A stretch of DNA of 64,000 nucleotides, from contig JAFJTR010000004.1 in NCBI GenBank assembly GCA_022559985.1, positions 682,001 to 746,000 on the forward strand. The letters are read 5' to 3'. Positions within the stretch are counted from its first letter, which is position 1, and every line of letters starts with the position of its first letter. The DNA comes from Parastagonospora avenae f. sp. tritici 18332-5 (lineage: Eukaryota > Ascomycota > Dothideomycetes > Pleosporales > Phaeosphaeriaceae). This document shows positions 45,394 through 56,092 of this stretch, in pieces. Both the position numbers and the translations under genes were made by a program. The notes beneath the pieces were generated by a model. The model was not told where the DNA came from and made no database searches. It saw nothing but the letters and a program-made list of their open reading frames with translations.

Positions 45394-48366
45394 CGCGGCG
45401 AGAGATGGTTACGAAGATGGACTCAAAGTGCCATGGGTCAGTGAAACGGTACATTTATTTGCTTTGTGGCGCATGTTTGGATGGCAATGGCGTTAAGCAA
45501 CTGCGTGTTGTAGCATTTCACCGGTAAATACCGAATTGCCGAAGAGGTGCTTGAACGAGAGACTTGGCATTCTCGCAGAAACGTCTGATGCTGTAGAGTG
45601 AGGTGCTTTCGTTCAGCTTCACGCGGCTGGACGCCACCGCCTCTCTCGTGTGCGCCCAAGGATAACAAATGTGTACGAGTGTAAAGTTATATTGCCTCTA
45701 CTCTCTCACGACTCGGAGTATTGATAGACATAGCTTCCGGTGCGTCTGATACGTCTGTGTTGCAATAGTTGCTGACCTGGACCTCCCCAATGCCGCGATA
45801 GCAGACACATAAATGTCAAGTACGGATTGTTTGAATCGCAAGGCGGTACACTCTGGAGAAGTCTAATCAAGAACACCTCCTTTTCTCTCCCGAAGTCATT
45901 GGCTGAGACAAGTCACGTGCCTCGCCCAGCTTGGCGGGTGTGGCCCCAATGCAGACTGCCCCTGTTGGACGCGCCTCTCGTCCCCTGCTAGCGTTCGGCC
46001 ATTTGGATGGAATTATATCACTACAAATCCAAAGAAGCCCTGTGCTCATTCTGTCCTTGGACCCATCGCTGCTTCCACCACCTAGACTAAGGTGTGGGAT
46101 CTGGCTGGCAGACACAAGAGCGCCAGCACTGTTGAGTTGTGTTATGCTTGACATTCCTCTGGGTAAAACGGCTTTTAGCAAATGCTCATAGCCTGGTCTT
46201 GTATTGTTTGAGGTGCATCTTGAGGTAGTAGATGGACCTCGGGAAGCAACGGCGGAGTGATGCGCCCGATACGCGGATACGGGTACTCCACAATGGGACT
46301 CATGAGTCTGCGCGGTCTAGGGCTCATCGACTCCTCCCTCGGCCGCTAACCTACCTAGGCACCGAACCATCTTGGCGATCTCATCATCAGATCGATTGCG
46401 AGCCTCATGTCTACTCCTAATTGCAGTAACAATACAATTCAATTCAAATTCAAATCCTAGCTACTAATGGACCTATACGTACAGCATTAACATACATTCA
46501 AAGCCGTCACGCCCTATTATAGTTTTGCATGGATAAACATAAGCTGCCACACTACCACTTCGGAGGCTGTAAGATGACTTTTTGGTAGCTCAAGCTTGCC
46601 GGCCTCGTTTCATCATGTATGTCCACCTTCTTTCCGTCGAAGCAGTCTGCTTTTCACGTTGTGGGACCGCGCGCCCTCGTGTTGCTCCACTTATGGCGGA
46701 CTGCGGCGTTGCAGCACCTGTGAGGTCTGATCCATTTAACATGGTGAGGCCGTGTCCTGAGCAATGGTCGCGAAGTGCTCTAATCTTTGCTTGGGCTGCG
46801 CCGGTGCATGTACAGAGTCTCCAAACGCCAAGTGGCATCCTAGATAGCGCAGTCGATCAGCTGCCATGAATTCTAATCGGTTGAGTTTATGTATTGTGCA
46901 CAAGTCTCACGGTTTTATGCTAATTTACTGCTGTTTTTACTCTAAGAAGATAGATACGCGACGGTCCGACACGGTGTTACACACTTATGATGGCTAGCTT
47001 TCACCAGGATGCAGGGTGGCGCTTGTTGACCTTGTAACTGCGGCCTCGGCTCTATCTTCATCCCGACTATAACTACGATCGCTATGCCGATCGTTTCGAA
47101 AGAGCGGTAAGGGTTCACATGAGATGAGCGGGAAATGGTTCCCATCAAATGAGTAACCCTGTACCTATAGGGTGTTTAGACGTCAAACCGCACCCTGGTA
47201 ATTGTTTTGCCATTATCAGTACCGTATGTGTCAACGTGTCGGGCCGTCGCGTACCGAACTAGAGAAGAGTGGTGAGACAGTTTGGGCTTGGCAGCCAACG
47301 CGTTTCGATCTCTACAGCGATACCAAAAGCGATCTATCGATCTCTTAAATCTACACGGATAGCGCAAATGTAAATCTAATATACTCGGATACTCTGACAT
47401 CGTTCTATGGTTTCATTGCGCCAACCCTGTGATTGTAAGTACGTGAGCTGTCCTACTAGTGGTTCTCTCGTATAGGATCTATCTTTTCGAGGAAAGCAAC
47501 ACCATAGGCAAATAGATCCAGTTAATTGGGGCTCATAGCAGCTGATAGATTGCCCTGATCGGGGTGCGGATTAGAATCTGAACACCCTGTACGATGAGAT
47601 TATAGCTCCCCTTCTTTGAAATAAGAAAACTCGTCCCACAAAACCCCAGGTCAGCCCGGTACAGCGGATGGGATCTAGTCGGGTCGATGTAGTGCCGTAG
47701 CCGCAACATAAATTCACCGAGACAAAGCAAAGACTGTGGCAATCGCACCGGTAGCCTAAAGTCGATCGACATTCGCGTCCGTAGGATTGCTATTCCGGAT
47801 ATTGGCATGTGCGGGGATGCTAATCCGGAGAATAGTCAATCAGCCCCTCGATAGATTCGCCTAGGCATGTTCATGTCAGCTCATGCTTACGCCGATTTTA
47901 CCGCACGGGAGGACCACTGGTAGGATACCTTGCATACTCGCAATGCCAACACCGAACTGTCCCAGTACAGCTTTTGTGGCCATCATTCGGGCATGAATTA
48001 GGTTCTCAACGACACATCCGCAAAGATCCGAAAGAAACTCGCAAGAAACGAAATAGATTACTTTGCAAGGGTCAAAAGCGTACATTATATACACATAGCC
48101 ATCAAAATAATTGCCTATGTTCGAAATGCAATGGCTAACATCGTACTCAAGAAATCCACTCGCAGAGTCTTGTTTTTGTCTCAAACTGCCATTGATACAG
48201 GATATTTCTATGACCCTCCCAATCTATTAGCTGATGCTGTCCATATCTACGCATCTGTACCCTTCAACGCCACACATGCCCTAACGATCCAGATTACTGT
48301 TGTACCATTTTGCATACCAATCTATCCTGACCAGATATTTTATTTTGTCGATGCGTCCTACGCCAA
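45394..48366. other. 3-kb gene-poor region
   Basis: No supported gene. Many short frames occur on both strands (for example 45931-46191 plus and 47876-48184 minus), without families or clean exon chains. The right end probably holds the promoter, or an uncalled first exon, of the 48.4-kb gene. Confidence 0.45.
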
Positions 48367-49773
48367 ATGCTGCCACGAGATAGAAGAGGAGGACTTCATG
48401 CTGTTTCTTTCCACAAAGGCGGAGGAACTCCATCGTCACTATATGAGTCATCATTCTTGGAATTTCAGAAACCAGCATTCTTGGTCAGTGCACTTTCAAT
48501 CACATCTATATGCTATTCGAATAACATAGGCTTGATAGGCGGCAAATTCAGGTTCCTGAGCAGGTCCGAGAGACGAATAGTACTTGTCTTGAGAGATCGT
48601 CTTTATTACTCAGACATCTGATTCCCGAAGATGGCATCCAGAACTGCACAGAACAACACCCAATTAGCTTTCAGAACGAGGTCAGTGCAGAACATCATCC
48701 TATTTTCTTCCGGAATGAGGCCGGTACAGGAAATCATCCAATTTGCTTCCAGGATAAGGCCAAGTTGGAGCTCGGGCTACACCAAGGCTTTATCTCCAAT
48801 GCCACATTGCTACCATATCTGAGATCACCATCTACCGAACTCCAGTACGAATATCCCACTATAACCACAAGTGATTCTGGAGGATATTCGAAAGACCAGC
48901 TCAAGAACGAATATGCGATTCTGGAAGTAGCCGACGATTTCCTACGAAACCTTTCAAACACGAGTGTAGCCAGTATTGCCACAGAATTGGTTGGATCTCT
49001 CTGCAAAACAGACGCTGCCTGCGGCAACGGAAATGGACTTTCACTCCGAGCTTTTGAATGCTACGTCTCAATAGCTCGGCAGTCCATGGTTCAGTTGAAG
49101 CACTCCTGTTTCACTCGTTATGTTTCATTATGCTTCTTCCTTATCTGGGAGAAATATGCCTGCAAAGCTGGTAAAGCAGGCGCAAGAGTGGTATGCATAC
49201 CCTAACTCCCATCTTCAACTACACATTCTGACGACTAAATAATGCAGATTAACGACAAGATGAGAGAAGTGGGGTTTTCAGGAAGCTCGAGAAATCTGAA
49301 AGCCTTGCGCGATGAGACGATATTCATTAACCAGCTGGTTGCTTCTGTAGAAAGCGTGCATGGGATTGGAATCGCGTCGTTAGTGTTGTTCCATATCTTC
49401 GGTAAGATCGTATGATATAGCAGCGTCGACATGAACTAAAACGCACGCAGAGTCATCGAACTACCATCGGATTCGACTCATGAATCGGTATGCGGAGACG
49501 AAAAAGAGGCTTGCGATGTGGCAGATATGTGCAAATCTAAACGTCGATGTGCCGCTTGAAACGGAACTGCCTGAGCTGCGGATACAGACGCTGATACTGC
49601 AGTATATGCCAGACCTGTGGTGAGGTTATCTTCTCTTCAGGAGTGTTATATCGCTAACATATTGTAGTATAAGTGATATCAACACAGCAATCAGATATTC
49701 AGTCATAGACCCTGTCAGCACGCCCGAGTCGGAAGTACATTTATTAGAAAATACCAGTCAAGTTTGCTTCTGA
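48367..49773 (+). CDS. Unrecognised multi-exon protein with a 13-residue triplicate repeat
   Basis: Model of five coding exons: 48367-48483, 48552-49190, 49248-49401, 49451-49619 and 49668-49773; introns of 48-68 nt; 394 residues. Frame is kept across four GT-AG introns, strong evidence for a real gene. The N-terminus is uncertain and another upstream exon is possible. Near residues 75-113 three tandem 13-mers read HPISFQNEVSAEH, HPIFFRNEAGTGN and HPICFQDKAKLEL. Then come a mixed helical region (LKNEYAILEVADDFLRNL), a Cys-rich stretch (CKTDAACGNG; CFTRYVSLCFF), and a helical C-terminal half (NLKALRDETIFINQLVASV; NRYAETKKRLAMWQICANL; IQTLILQYMPDL). I recognise no family. No signal peptide is seen. 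It is convergent with PRP18. Confidence 0.6.
48657..48773 (+). repeat. 39-bp coding tandem triplication
   Basis: Units at 48657-48695, 48696-48734 and 48735-48773 keep frame within the unrecognised gene and encode HPIxFxxE-type 13-mers. Divergence among copies is enough to say it is not a very recent duplication. Confidence 0.8.
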
Positions 49774-50134
49774 GTTGATGCCACACGATAGCCAGGTGAT
49801 TGAAGCGCGTTGCTGCACGGACAATCGAGCTGGGCATGAGACTTGGGCGTTGTAAGATACAGCCTTTTCATTGTTGTCATCACATACTGATGGCTCATGT
49901 GCTGAAGCTGCATTCCGTGCGCGCCTCTATCCCGCCATCAAACGTGTACCTCGTATGGAGCAACGTGCGCCGCGCAGCAGCTCTTCTTGCAGGATGGCGC
50001 CTGACCCGCGTAACATTCTTAGCAGCACATATTCGACCACTCCCGTGCCTCGAAGAGGTTTTGCAACGTGACGATGTACATCGGGATCGTACGGAACAAC
50101 TGCCCGAAGAACCGAGCTCCAATCAACATCCTCC
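49774..50134. other. Convergent intergenic region
   Basis: 361 bp between convergent stops of the 48.4-kb gene and PRP18. Nothing else seen. Confidence 0.5.
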
Positions 50135-51223
50135 TCAACCCATGAGCTGTAATTGATCCGTAGGTGGCCACCTCGTTTGCGCAAAGCTCAAGCATCGTTT
50201 GATACTCTGCAAGAACTTCCTCGTAATCTCGTCGCTCATGATGTGCGCTGCGTTCTTGTCGCTCTCGTGCAGTTTTTCTCGCGCACTTCGCTCGTGGATA
50301 CCCACCATTGTGACACCGATTGGCCAAGCAGCCTTGCCGATACTGAGTCTGAGGTACCCGTCATTGGCGTCCACATACCGCCGTTCTTGCGCCGCGAGCA
50401 CAATCTCGACGACAGGCTCTAAGATGCTATCAGGAAGCTCGAATTTCTCCATCTTCTTGAAGAGCGGGCGCATGTTCTCGCGCGCTTGCACCATGGCGGC
50501 ATATGCTTGCTGACCCTGATAGCTCTCTATGACGTTCCGGTCTCGGCGTGCAAGTGTGACGTCCCACTCCTTCAACACCATGGTGAAGTAACTCGCTAGC
50601 TGTCTGAACAAGAACTCTCGTCCTTCCTTATCCGTGGGTATCTTGGGATTGATTTTCATGTCTTTCTCTGGCAAAAGTTGTAGGGTGGTGGGTATTGGCC
50701 CGTCGGTCGTGATTGCTGCCAGATTGTCCGCTCCGACACGCTTCTTGTGACGTCGCAAGCGTTGCTTATGTGTCTCGCCAAACAGTCGCGCTGGTTCCTG
50801 GAGAGCTCGCAACTTTGCGACCAGTTCTTTGTCCTCAATGTCCTCATCTTCTGGTACCGGTGTGCCATCCTCCTCTCCTTCCTTCTTCCGTGGTGGCAAA
50901 TCTTGGAGACCCAATCGCTTTCTTCGTTTCCTCTCCTCCGCGTCCTCTTCTTCCTCTCTTAACCGCCTTGACTCCTCCGCTAACCTCCTCCGCTTCTCCC
51001 GTCGCTCTTCTTCTCTTTCTGCCTCGTCTTCCTCAGCTTTACGTTTGCGCTCTAATTTCTCCCGTCGCAACCGCTCTGCCGCTTCTTGTTCGGCTTCGTA
51101 TGCAGCCTGTCTTTGCGCCTCGATCTCGCTGCGCTTGAGATACTTTTTGTCGTTCGAAGTTGGTGGCGTAGCAGCTTCCTTCCCCTTCTTGATTTGGGCA
51201 GACATGAGCTTTGCAAAGTCCAT
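50135..51223 (-). CDS. PRP18: Pre-mRNA-splicing factor 18
   Basis: A single exon of 362 residues (human about 342). PRP18 acts in the spliceosome at the second catalytic step, helping 3' splice-site choice. The N-terminus is MDFAKLMSAQIKKGKE. About residues 30-110 are a Glu/Arg/Lys-rich helix (AERLRREKLERKRKAEEDE) predicted to form a coiled coil. EPARLFGETHKQRLRRHKK is the Prp4-like motif seen in this family. The C-terminal Prp18 helical domain (about 215-360) shows FLFRQLASYFTMVLKEWD, LRLSIGKAAWPIGVTMVGIH and the conserved end FLQSIKRCLSFAQTRWPP. The start at 51223 is fixed by the conserved first residues. It diverges from SAP18 over 280 bp. Confidence 0.95.
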   Translation of the reverse strand: MDFAKLMSAQIKKGKEAATPPTSNDKKYLKRSEIEAQRQAAYEAEQEAAERLRREKLERKRKAEEDEAEREEERREKRRRLAEESRRLREEEEDAEERKRRKRLGLQDLPPRKKEGEEDGTPVPEDEDIEDKELVAKLRALQEPARLFGETHKQRLRRHKKRVGADNLAAITTDGPIPTTLQLLPEKDMKINPKIPTDKEGREFLFRQLASYFTMVLKEWDVTLARRDRNVIESYQGQQAYAAMVQARENMRPLFKKMEKFELPDSILEPVVEIVLAAQERRYVDANDGYLRLSIGKAAWPIGVTMVGIHERSAREKLHESDKNAAHIMSDEITRKFLQSIKRCLSFAQTRWPPTDQLQLMG

Positions 51224-51503
51224 GGTGGCGAGCTGTTGTTTTACTCGTGCTGACTCGACGGTGTTGAAGTAAGTAATGAGAGTTGCGACGTCTAGATTGA
51301 CTGTTCGGTGAATAGGTTTCGCCGAGGTGAGAGTCGCGCTAGTGGGAGCTCGCCGCGTCCGATCGCGTCAACCTCCACCACTCCAACTTCAATCACTTGC
51401 CAAGCTCCAAGTACAGAGCGAAATATAGATATTGACTTCTCTCGCCCACGCGATCGCGATCAGATCTCTTACACCCCTGACTGGAATACCACGTTTGATC
51501 ACT
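51224..51503. promoter_or_regulatory. 280-bp bidirectional promoter, PRP18 / SAP18
   Basis: The two start codons (51223 minus, 51504 plus) are only 280 bp apart, so both promoters must share this segment. Both products connect to splicing. No specific binding site is claimed. Confidence 0.6.
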
Positions 51504-52361
51504 ATGGCGGCTCACGCTCCCACCAAAATCGACAGGCAGACTACGACACCCTTCCTATTGCGCTTGTTCTTCAAACAAGGTGCTTTTCACAGGTGAGGCT
51601 CAGCATACCACCTGTATGTGATGCGCCTATATGCTAAGAATCTTAGACTGGACGACTTCGACCCGTCACTGCCGCGACTCCCCACACACCTTCAGATCTA
51701 TACATGGCAGAGTTGTTCCTTACGGGAGCTATGCCAATTGCTGCTATCGGCAATACCTTCACAACTCCCACAACCATACACTGGATCGCGAATCGCTTTT
51801 AGACTTGTATATCCGGACATACAAGGCTCAAATCGGCCCGGCGCACCAGGCCGCTTCATCTCAAGAGACATTGGTTCTGTTATCATAGGCGCGAGAACGA
51901 GGAATGAAGATGTGGACATGGAGAATGGCGATAGTACGACTGTCGCAGAAGCGCTCAAACAGCTCGATGGCGATCCAGATCGGACCCTGGGAGACGCGAA
52001 GTTCCTTATTGGGGACTACGTTGCTTGCGCAATACTCCCTCCGCTACCAGACGGTGGTGTACCAGCTGCGCCTCCACCAAACTCAGCGCCCGGAAGAGGA
52101 GGACCACCTGTTGGACCGTACGGTGGGGGTAGAGGCAGAGAGAATGGCTTCAACGGACGTGGTGACTTTGGATATGGGAGAGGGGGAAGAGGAGGCGGGA
52201 GATTTGATGACCGGAGAGACGACCGAAGACTTAGTGGAGGTGTACCATCGGGGGAATGGAGAAGAGGCGAAGCACCACCAGACCGCGACCCTGGCTTTGG
52301 AAGGGGACGAGGGAGAGGAGACGGCGGTGACTGGCGTGGTCGAGGAAGAGGGAGGTGGTAG
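51504..52361 (+). CDS. SAP18: SAP18-family protein with RG-rich tail
   Basis: Two exons, 51504-51592 and 51647-52361, with a 54-nt phase-2 intron; 267 residues. The start and intron are confirmed by the conserved join PFLLRLFFKQGAFHR to LDDFDP. The SAP18 ubiquitin-like fold follows: LQIYTWQSCSLRELCQLL, AFRLVYPDIQ, ISRDIGSVIIGA and DAKFLIGDYVACAILPP, ending near residue 165. SAP18 is a subunit of Sin3-histone deacetylase complexes and of the ASAP/PSAP complexes linked to the exon-junction complex. Human SAP18 stops shortly after the fold (about 153 residues); here a Gly/Arg tail of about 95 residues follows (GRGGRGGGRFDDRRDDRR; GFGRGRGRGDGGD), typical of RNA-binding RGG segments. Confidence 0.92.
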
Positions 52362-53541
52362 TCGGATTGGTGTTCTACAGACATCTTCTGAGTACTGTGT
52401 TATCCCCAGACCGGGCTCCCAGCCGTGATCGCGGCGACTGGCACGAATGGTCCAAGGCCCTTCGCGCGGTTCCGAATCGCATCTCTCGATTTTCGCAAAG
52501 TACCCACAATTTTGCTTTGACATGTTCTTGAAGATATCCAACACATGCATACTCCGATGGCCTTGCAGACCAACACAATTTACTGCTCCTATTTTGCGCC
52601 CAAGTCGCTGCGCTTTGAGACATACAGAGATCAGTAAAGTCTATCGAAGAGAAGGTTCAGATCTGAGATCAACAAAAAGCCGCTGTTTACCCAAGCACGG
52701 CACCGACATAATTGCACGAACGACTGGCATCAGTGCATACTAGCTAAAGCCATTCTCTCACAACAGAATTACAACTTGCTCCACAAAACAAACCCCGCTC
52801 CACCACTCTCTAGTGTACTCTCAGCCCAGTGTCGCCAATCGAGACAGCAGAAAGTTTGCCGTGGAGGAGTGGAGAAGGCTCAACTTCCCTGGGTTGCAGA
52901 ACGTCGCCGCAGTGCTCAGCAAGAAGAGAAGACGCTAAGTACTTGGATATTTGTGGAGACGAAGAAAGACCATCGCAGACATGTGCTAGACCATCTAGGC
53001 AAGCGCCGATAATGCACTGCGCTTGAGTCGTACATCCTATCATTTCACAGTATTTGGTAAATGTTCTTTCACCTCGTCATATTACCGCGTTCCAGCATCC
53101 CATTCGCACTTTAGCCGGCTGTACTCTTCCGACAAAGAACCTGTCAGCGATAGTAAAGACGAGCTATGAAACCTTAACTGCGATATTACTACTTGCCTCT
53201 TTGGAATCTTTTCGCGAGATAGAATTGACCACCTCGATTTTCTGCCGCCGCTTATGCCTGCAACCAATGTTGTTTCCGACAAGTACCGTTCAAAAACGTT
53301 GATGAAGCGTTCGAACATGGATGCCGTATCCACTATTGAATCTCACCGTCGGTAGCAAAGGCGTTAGGCATCCAACTGCAACAGGTGCATGGCAAGATTT
53401 GCTTTTTGTTGTCAATGTGGGTAGATCTATGTCATCGGTCATATACGAGGTCGACGAACGGCAACCCAGTCCCAACTTGACAGACGGCAGGCATGCTAGA
53501 CAAGATTGTACTAGCAGTTTCCTGAAGCCCCGTGGAAGACA

Positions 53542-53862
53542 ATGATCGGAAACCTCTTAGCCGCGTTTCGGCGCTTAAATTACCCCACGTACAAGGCGTC
53601 CACGTCCCCTACCTCCACCGCCGAGGCCATTTTCAATAGTCGGCACAACTACAGTCTGTTTCACGCAGCTTGCGCCATCTGCCGCGTCCTTCGTCCAGGA
53701 TTGCATGGATGTACCTTGCTCCTCTGCGACTCATGTCTGGTCGAGTTTGAAAGCGCCCACTTCATCATAAGCGCTGTCGCAGAGCGCAAGAAAAAGATCT
53801 GGACGCCAATCTCGATTTCAACTGATATCTTCTGGTGTCCTCGACTTTACCTTGGAAACTGA
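53542..53862 (+). CDS. Doubtful small Cys-pair ORF
   Basis: 106 codons from an ATG. A CAIC pair and a later CDSC pair (about residues 43-68) would suit a small zinc site, and the rest is unremarkable. There is no recognised family, no splice evidence and no neighbour support. It could be chance. Confidence 0.2.
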   Translation: MIGNLLAAFRRLNYPTYKASTSPTSTAEAIFNSRHNYSLFHAACAICRVLRPGLHGCTLLLCDSCLVEFESAHFIISAVAERKKKIWTPISISTDIFWCPRLYLGN

Positions 53863-56016
53863 GCATGGATGTCCTTGACCATTCCTGCAACTTCGCACGG
53901 ACAACGTGAAAAAGCCCGGGTACCGTACCCGCGAGTACGGAATATTTTAACGCTATGTCTTCCGTACGTCTATGGGGCTACGAACGACCTATCACGATGA
54001 GGGGATATCGCACGTGACTTGAAGCTCATGCAGGGGACAACGTTCGCTCGTCACTTCTGAACTGTGCGATGTTAGTCTCCACAATATCTCGTCCGACACA
54101 TGCGTGGACTAGGACTATCATTGGTCAGCATCGATAAACATTCCAGAAATCACACCACCGAGGCCGCTCGATACAGGTTTGGCGCTTAGGCTTCGAGAAT
54201 CCTTGATAACTTCCAGGTTTTGACTCCTTCATCACCAATCGGGGAATCGGCTCGTCTGGCACGCGCCTAGCTTGCAAGCCTGCGCTTTGAGGCGCCTGTT
54301 TGAGGCGGTTCTTTATGGTAAATCCTGCGATTGATCAGAATGGATGTTCACCATCCATCCCCGTAGGGCTCCCGCATCCGCATCGCTGGTACGAGGAACG
54401 GAGCACGGTGGCACAAGGGGTTTCACAACTAGCACAAAAGCCTTATAATAGCGTCAACTCGCAAGCACGTCTCACGCATGGCATCGTAGCCGCGCGATCC
54501 GAGAACCTCAAGTACCGTGCCGCACGGCAACCCGAATCGGATCTACACACGTTGATGTCTGCGCATATTCCAAGTCATTCTTGCCTCGTCCGAAAAGTCG
54601 AATGACTCCACACTTCGGTGGAGGTTTTGCGGCTCTCAGAACATCTTTTCGTTCAGATGCTCTTCCACATGGCATTTTCAGTCTAGCAAAAGGCAGCCGT
54701 CAGCACTTGTCAATTAACCTAATCGCGTACTCATCGAGGCGCACATCTCGCGGCGCAATAAGCACTGAGTTCCTCCAACCAGCCTCGTTAGTCAAAGAAG
54801 CAAGATTACCAGTCCTTTGGGTCTTTGATTCGCTCGTTGACTTGACGTCGTCCTACATCCTCAAACAGCGCCCCTCTTTTCAGTGCTACCGCGGCGACAC
54901 AGTCTACTGGTTGTATGTCGCTGCTTACGGCAAGACCAGCGTTTCGTCTGGCCAACTTCTCTTCGCTGTGCTAAAATTGTAGAAGTAAGGCACAAAGCCA
55001 ACGTAAAGCCAGCAGTCCTACGCTGAAACACAGCAAATTCTACATTCCAAGGATAATTCGAGCACAGCCCTCAAGCATACTGGCTTGATCCCTGTATCCT
55101 CGTGCGGTGGTGCAATTCGTGTGGCTGTCAAGCCCTACCACTTCTATCTTGGTCGCACACATGGCACGCATGCTCCAAGGCTGCTTAGACGCTGCCATGC
55201 TAGTGTGTATACCGCGGCTGTCAAGATCGCTCAGAGCTCCAGCCCACATCCTTAGCTAGTGGCGATACGTCTTGTTTCTTGTAGATCTGAGCCTAAGCCG
55301 ATACGGCTCAGCTTCTGCGCCCCACTTGGAGACCGTTGATTATGCGAAATCGGGGCACCTGCATGGCAGCCCTAGTCTGGCAGATTGTCGACGATGAGCG
55401 AGAGTCTATAGCGATGAATCGTCTCGCTCGAATATTGGGAAGACGGATATTCCATTGACCAATCATCGAAGCTCAACTTTGCTTCATATTACGACTTGAC
55501 ACTGCAGGGCAAGTACATCTCAATGGAAGATACTTGTATACGTCTACTGAGGCGTCAGGATCTCTTGCTTGTGTACCCCTGGACACAAGCTACGGGACAA
55601 AAAATCAGACTAGGAAGAGACAAAGCCCATCATAATCTCGTGTTACTACGCCGCAACGCCAGATCCAGACCCATGTCGTCTTCCTGCTCTGTTCATTGTT
55701 CGCTGCGCTAAGAATGATCAGGCAGTGCACTTGACGCAAAATAGTAGTTCGATTTGGGCGCGGCACAGAGGAGGTGGTCAGGTACCGGAGAGCTGGTTCT
55801 TTGTCGATTCCGTGGCCGATTGCATCCTTTCGCATTGCGTCGCGATGTGACAGACGAAGTTGATCTCGCTACCGAATCTCGTATACTTAAGACCACCCCT
55901 CCAGACTCCAGGTGATAGACTAAAACCTCGTCAACAGCTTCATCACCACTTGCCACCATAAATCTTCTTTCCATCAATTCTCATCTTTTTTTATCCGAAC
56001 AGAGTCTCCTCAATAT

Positions 56017-56071
56017 GTAAGTACGCATCCCATCGACAGTCAGTCAACGCAGATGTTAACACTATATACAG
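56017..56071 (+). other. Probable 5' leader intron of the C2H2 gene
   Basis: A GTAAGT donor at 56017 and a TATACAG acceptor ending at 56071 with a TTAAC branch-like site between; 55 nt, the usual size here, ending 21 nt before the ATG at 56093. It would split an upstream ATG at 56015-56017. Confidence 0.5.
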
Positions 56072-56092
56072 CTTTAGCTCTTTCTGAAAGCC

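Larger units (their letters stand above)
52362..56092. other. 3.7-kb gene-poor region
   Basis: No gene I can defend. The best unsupported candidates are 53542-53862 (106 codons; CAIC and CDSC cysteine pairs) and 54581-54982, neither with a known family. The right end holds the leader of the C2H2 gene, including its probable leader intron. Confidence 0.45.

Noticed and set aside
45931..46869. Small plus-strand frames after the methyltransferase gene as extra cluster members
   Set aside because: No carbohydrate-enzyme motif, signal anchor or exon chain was seen.
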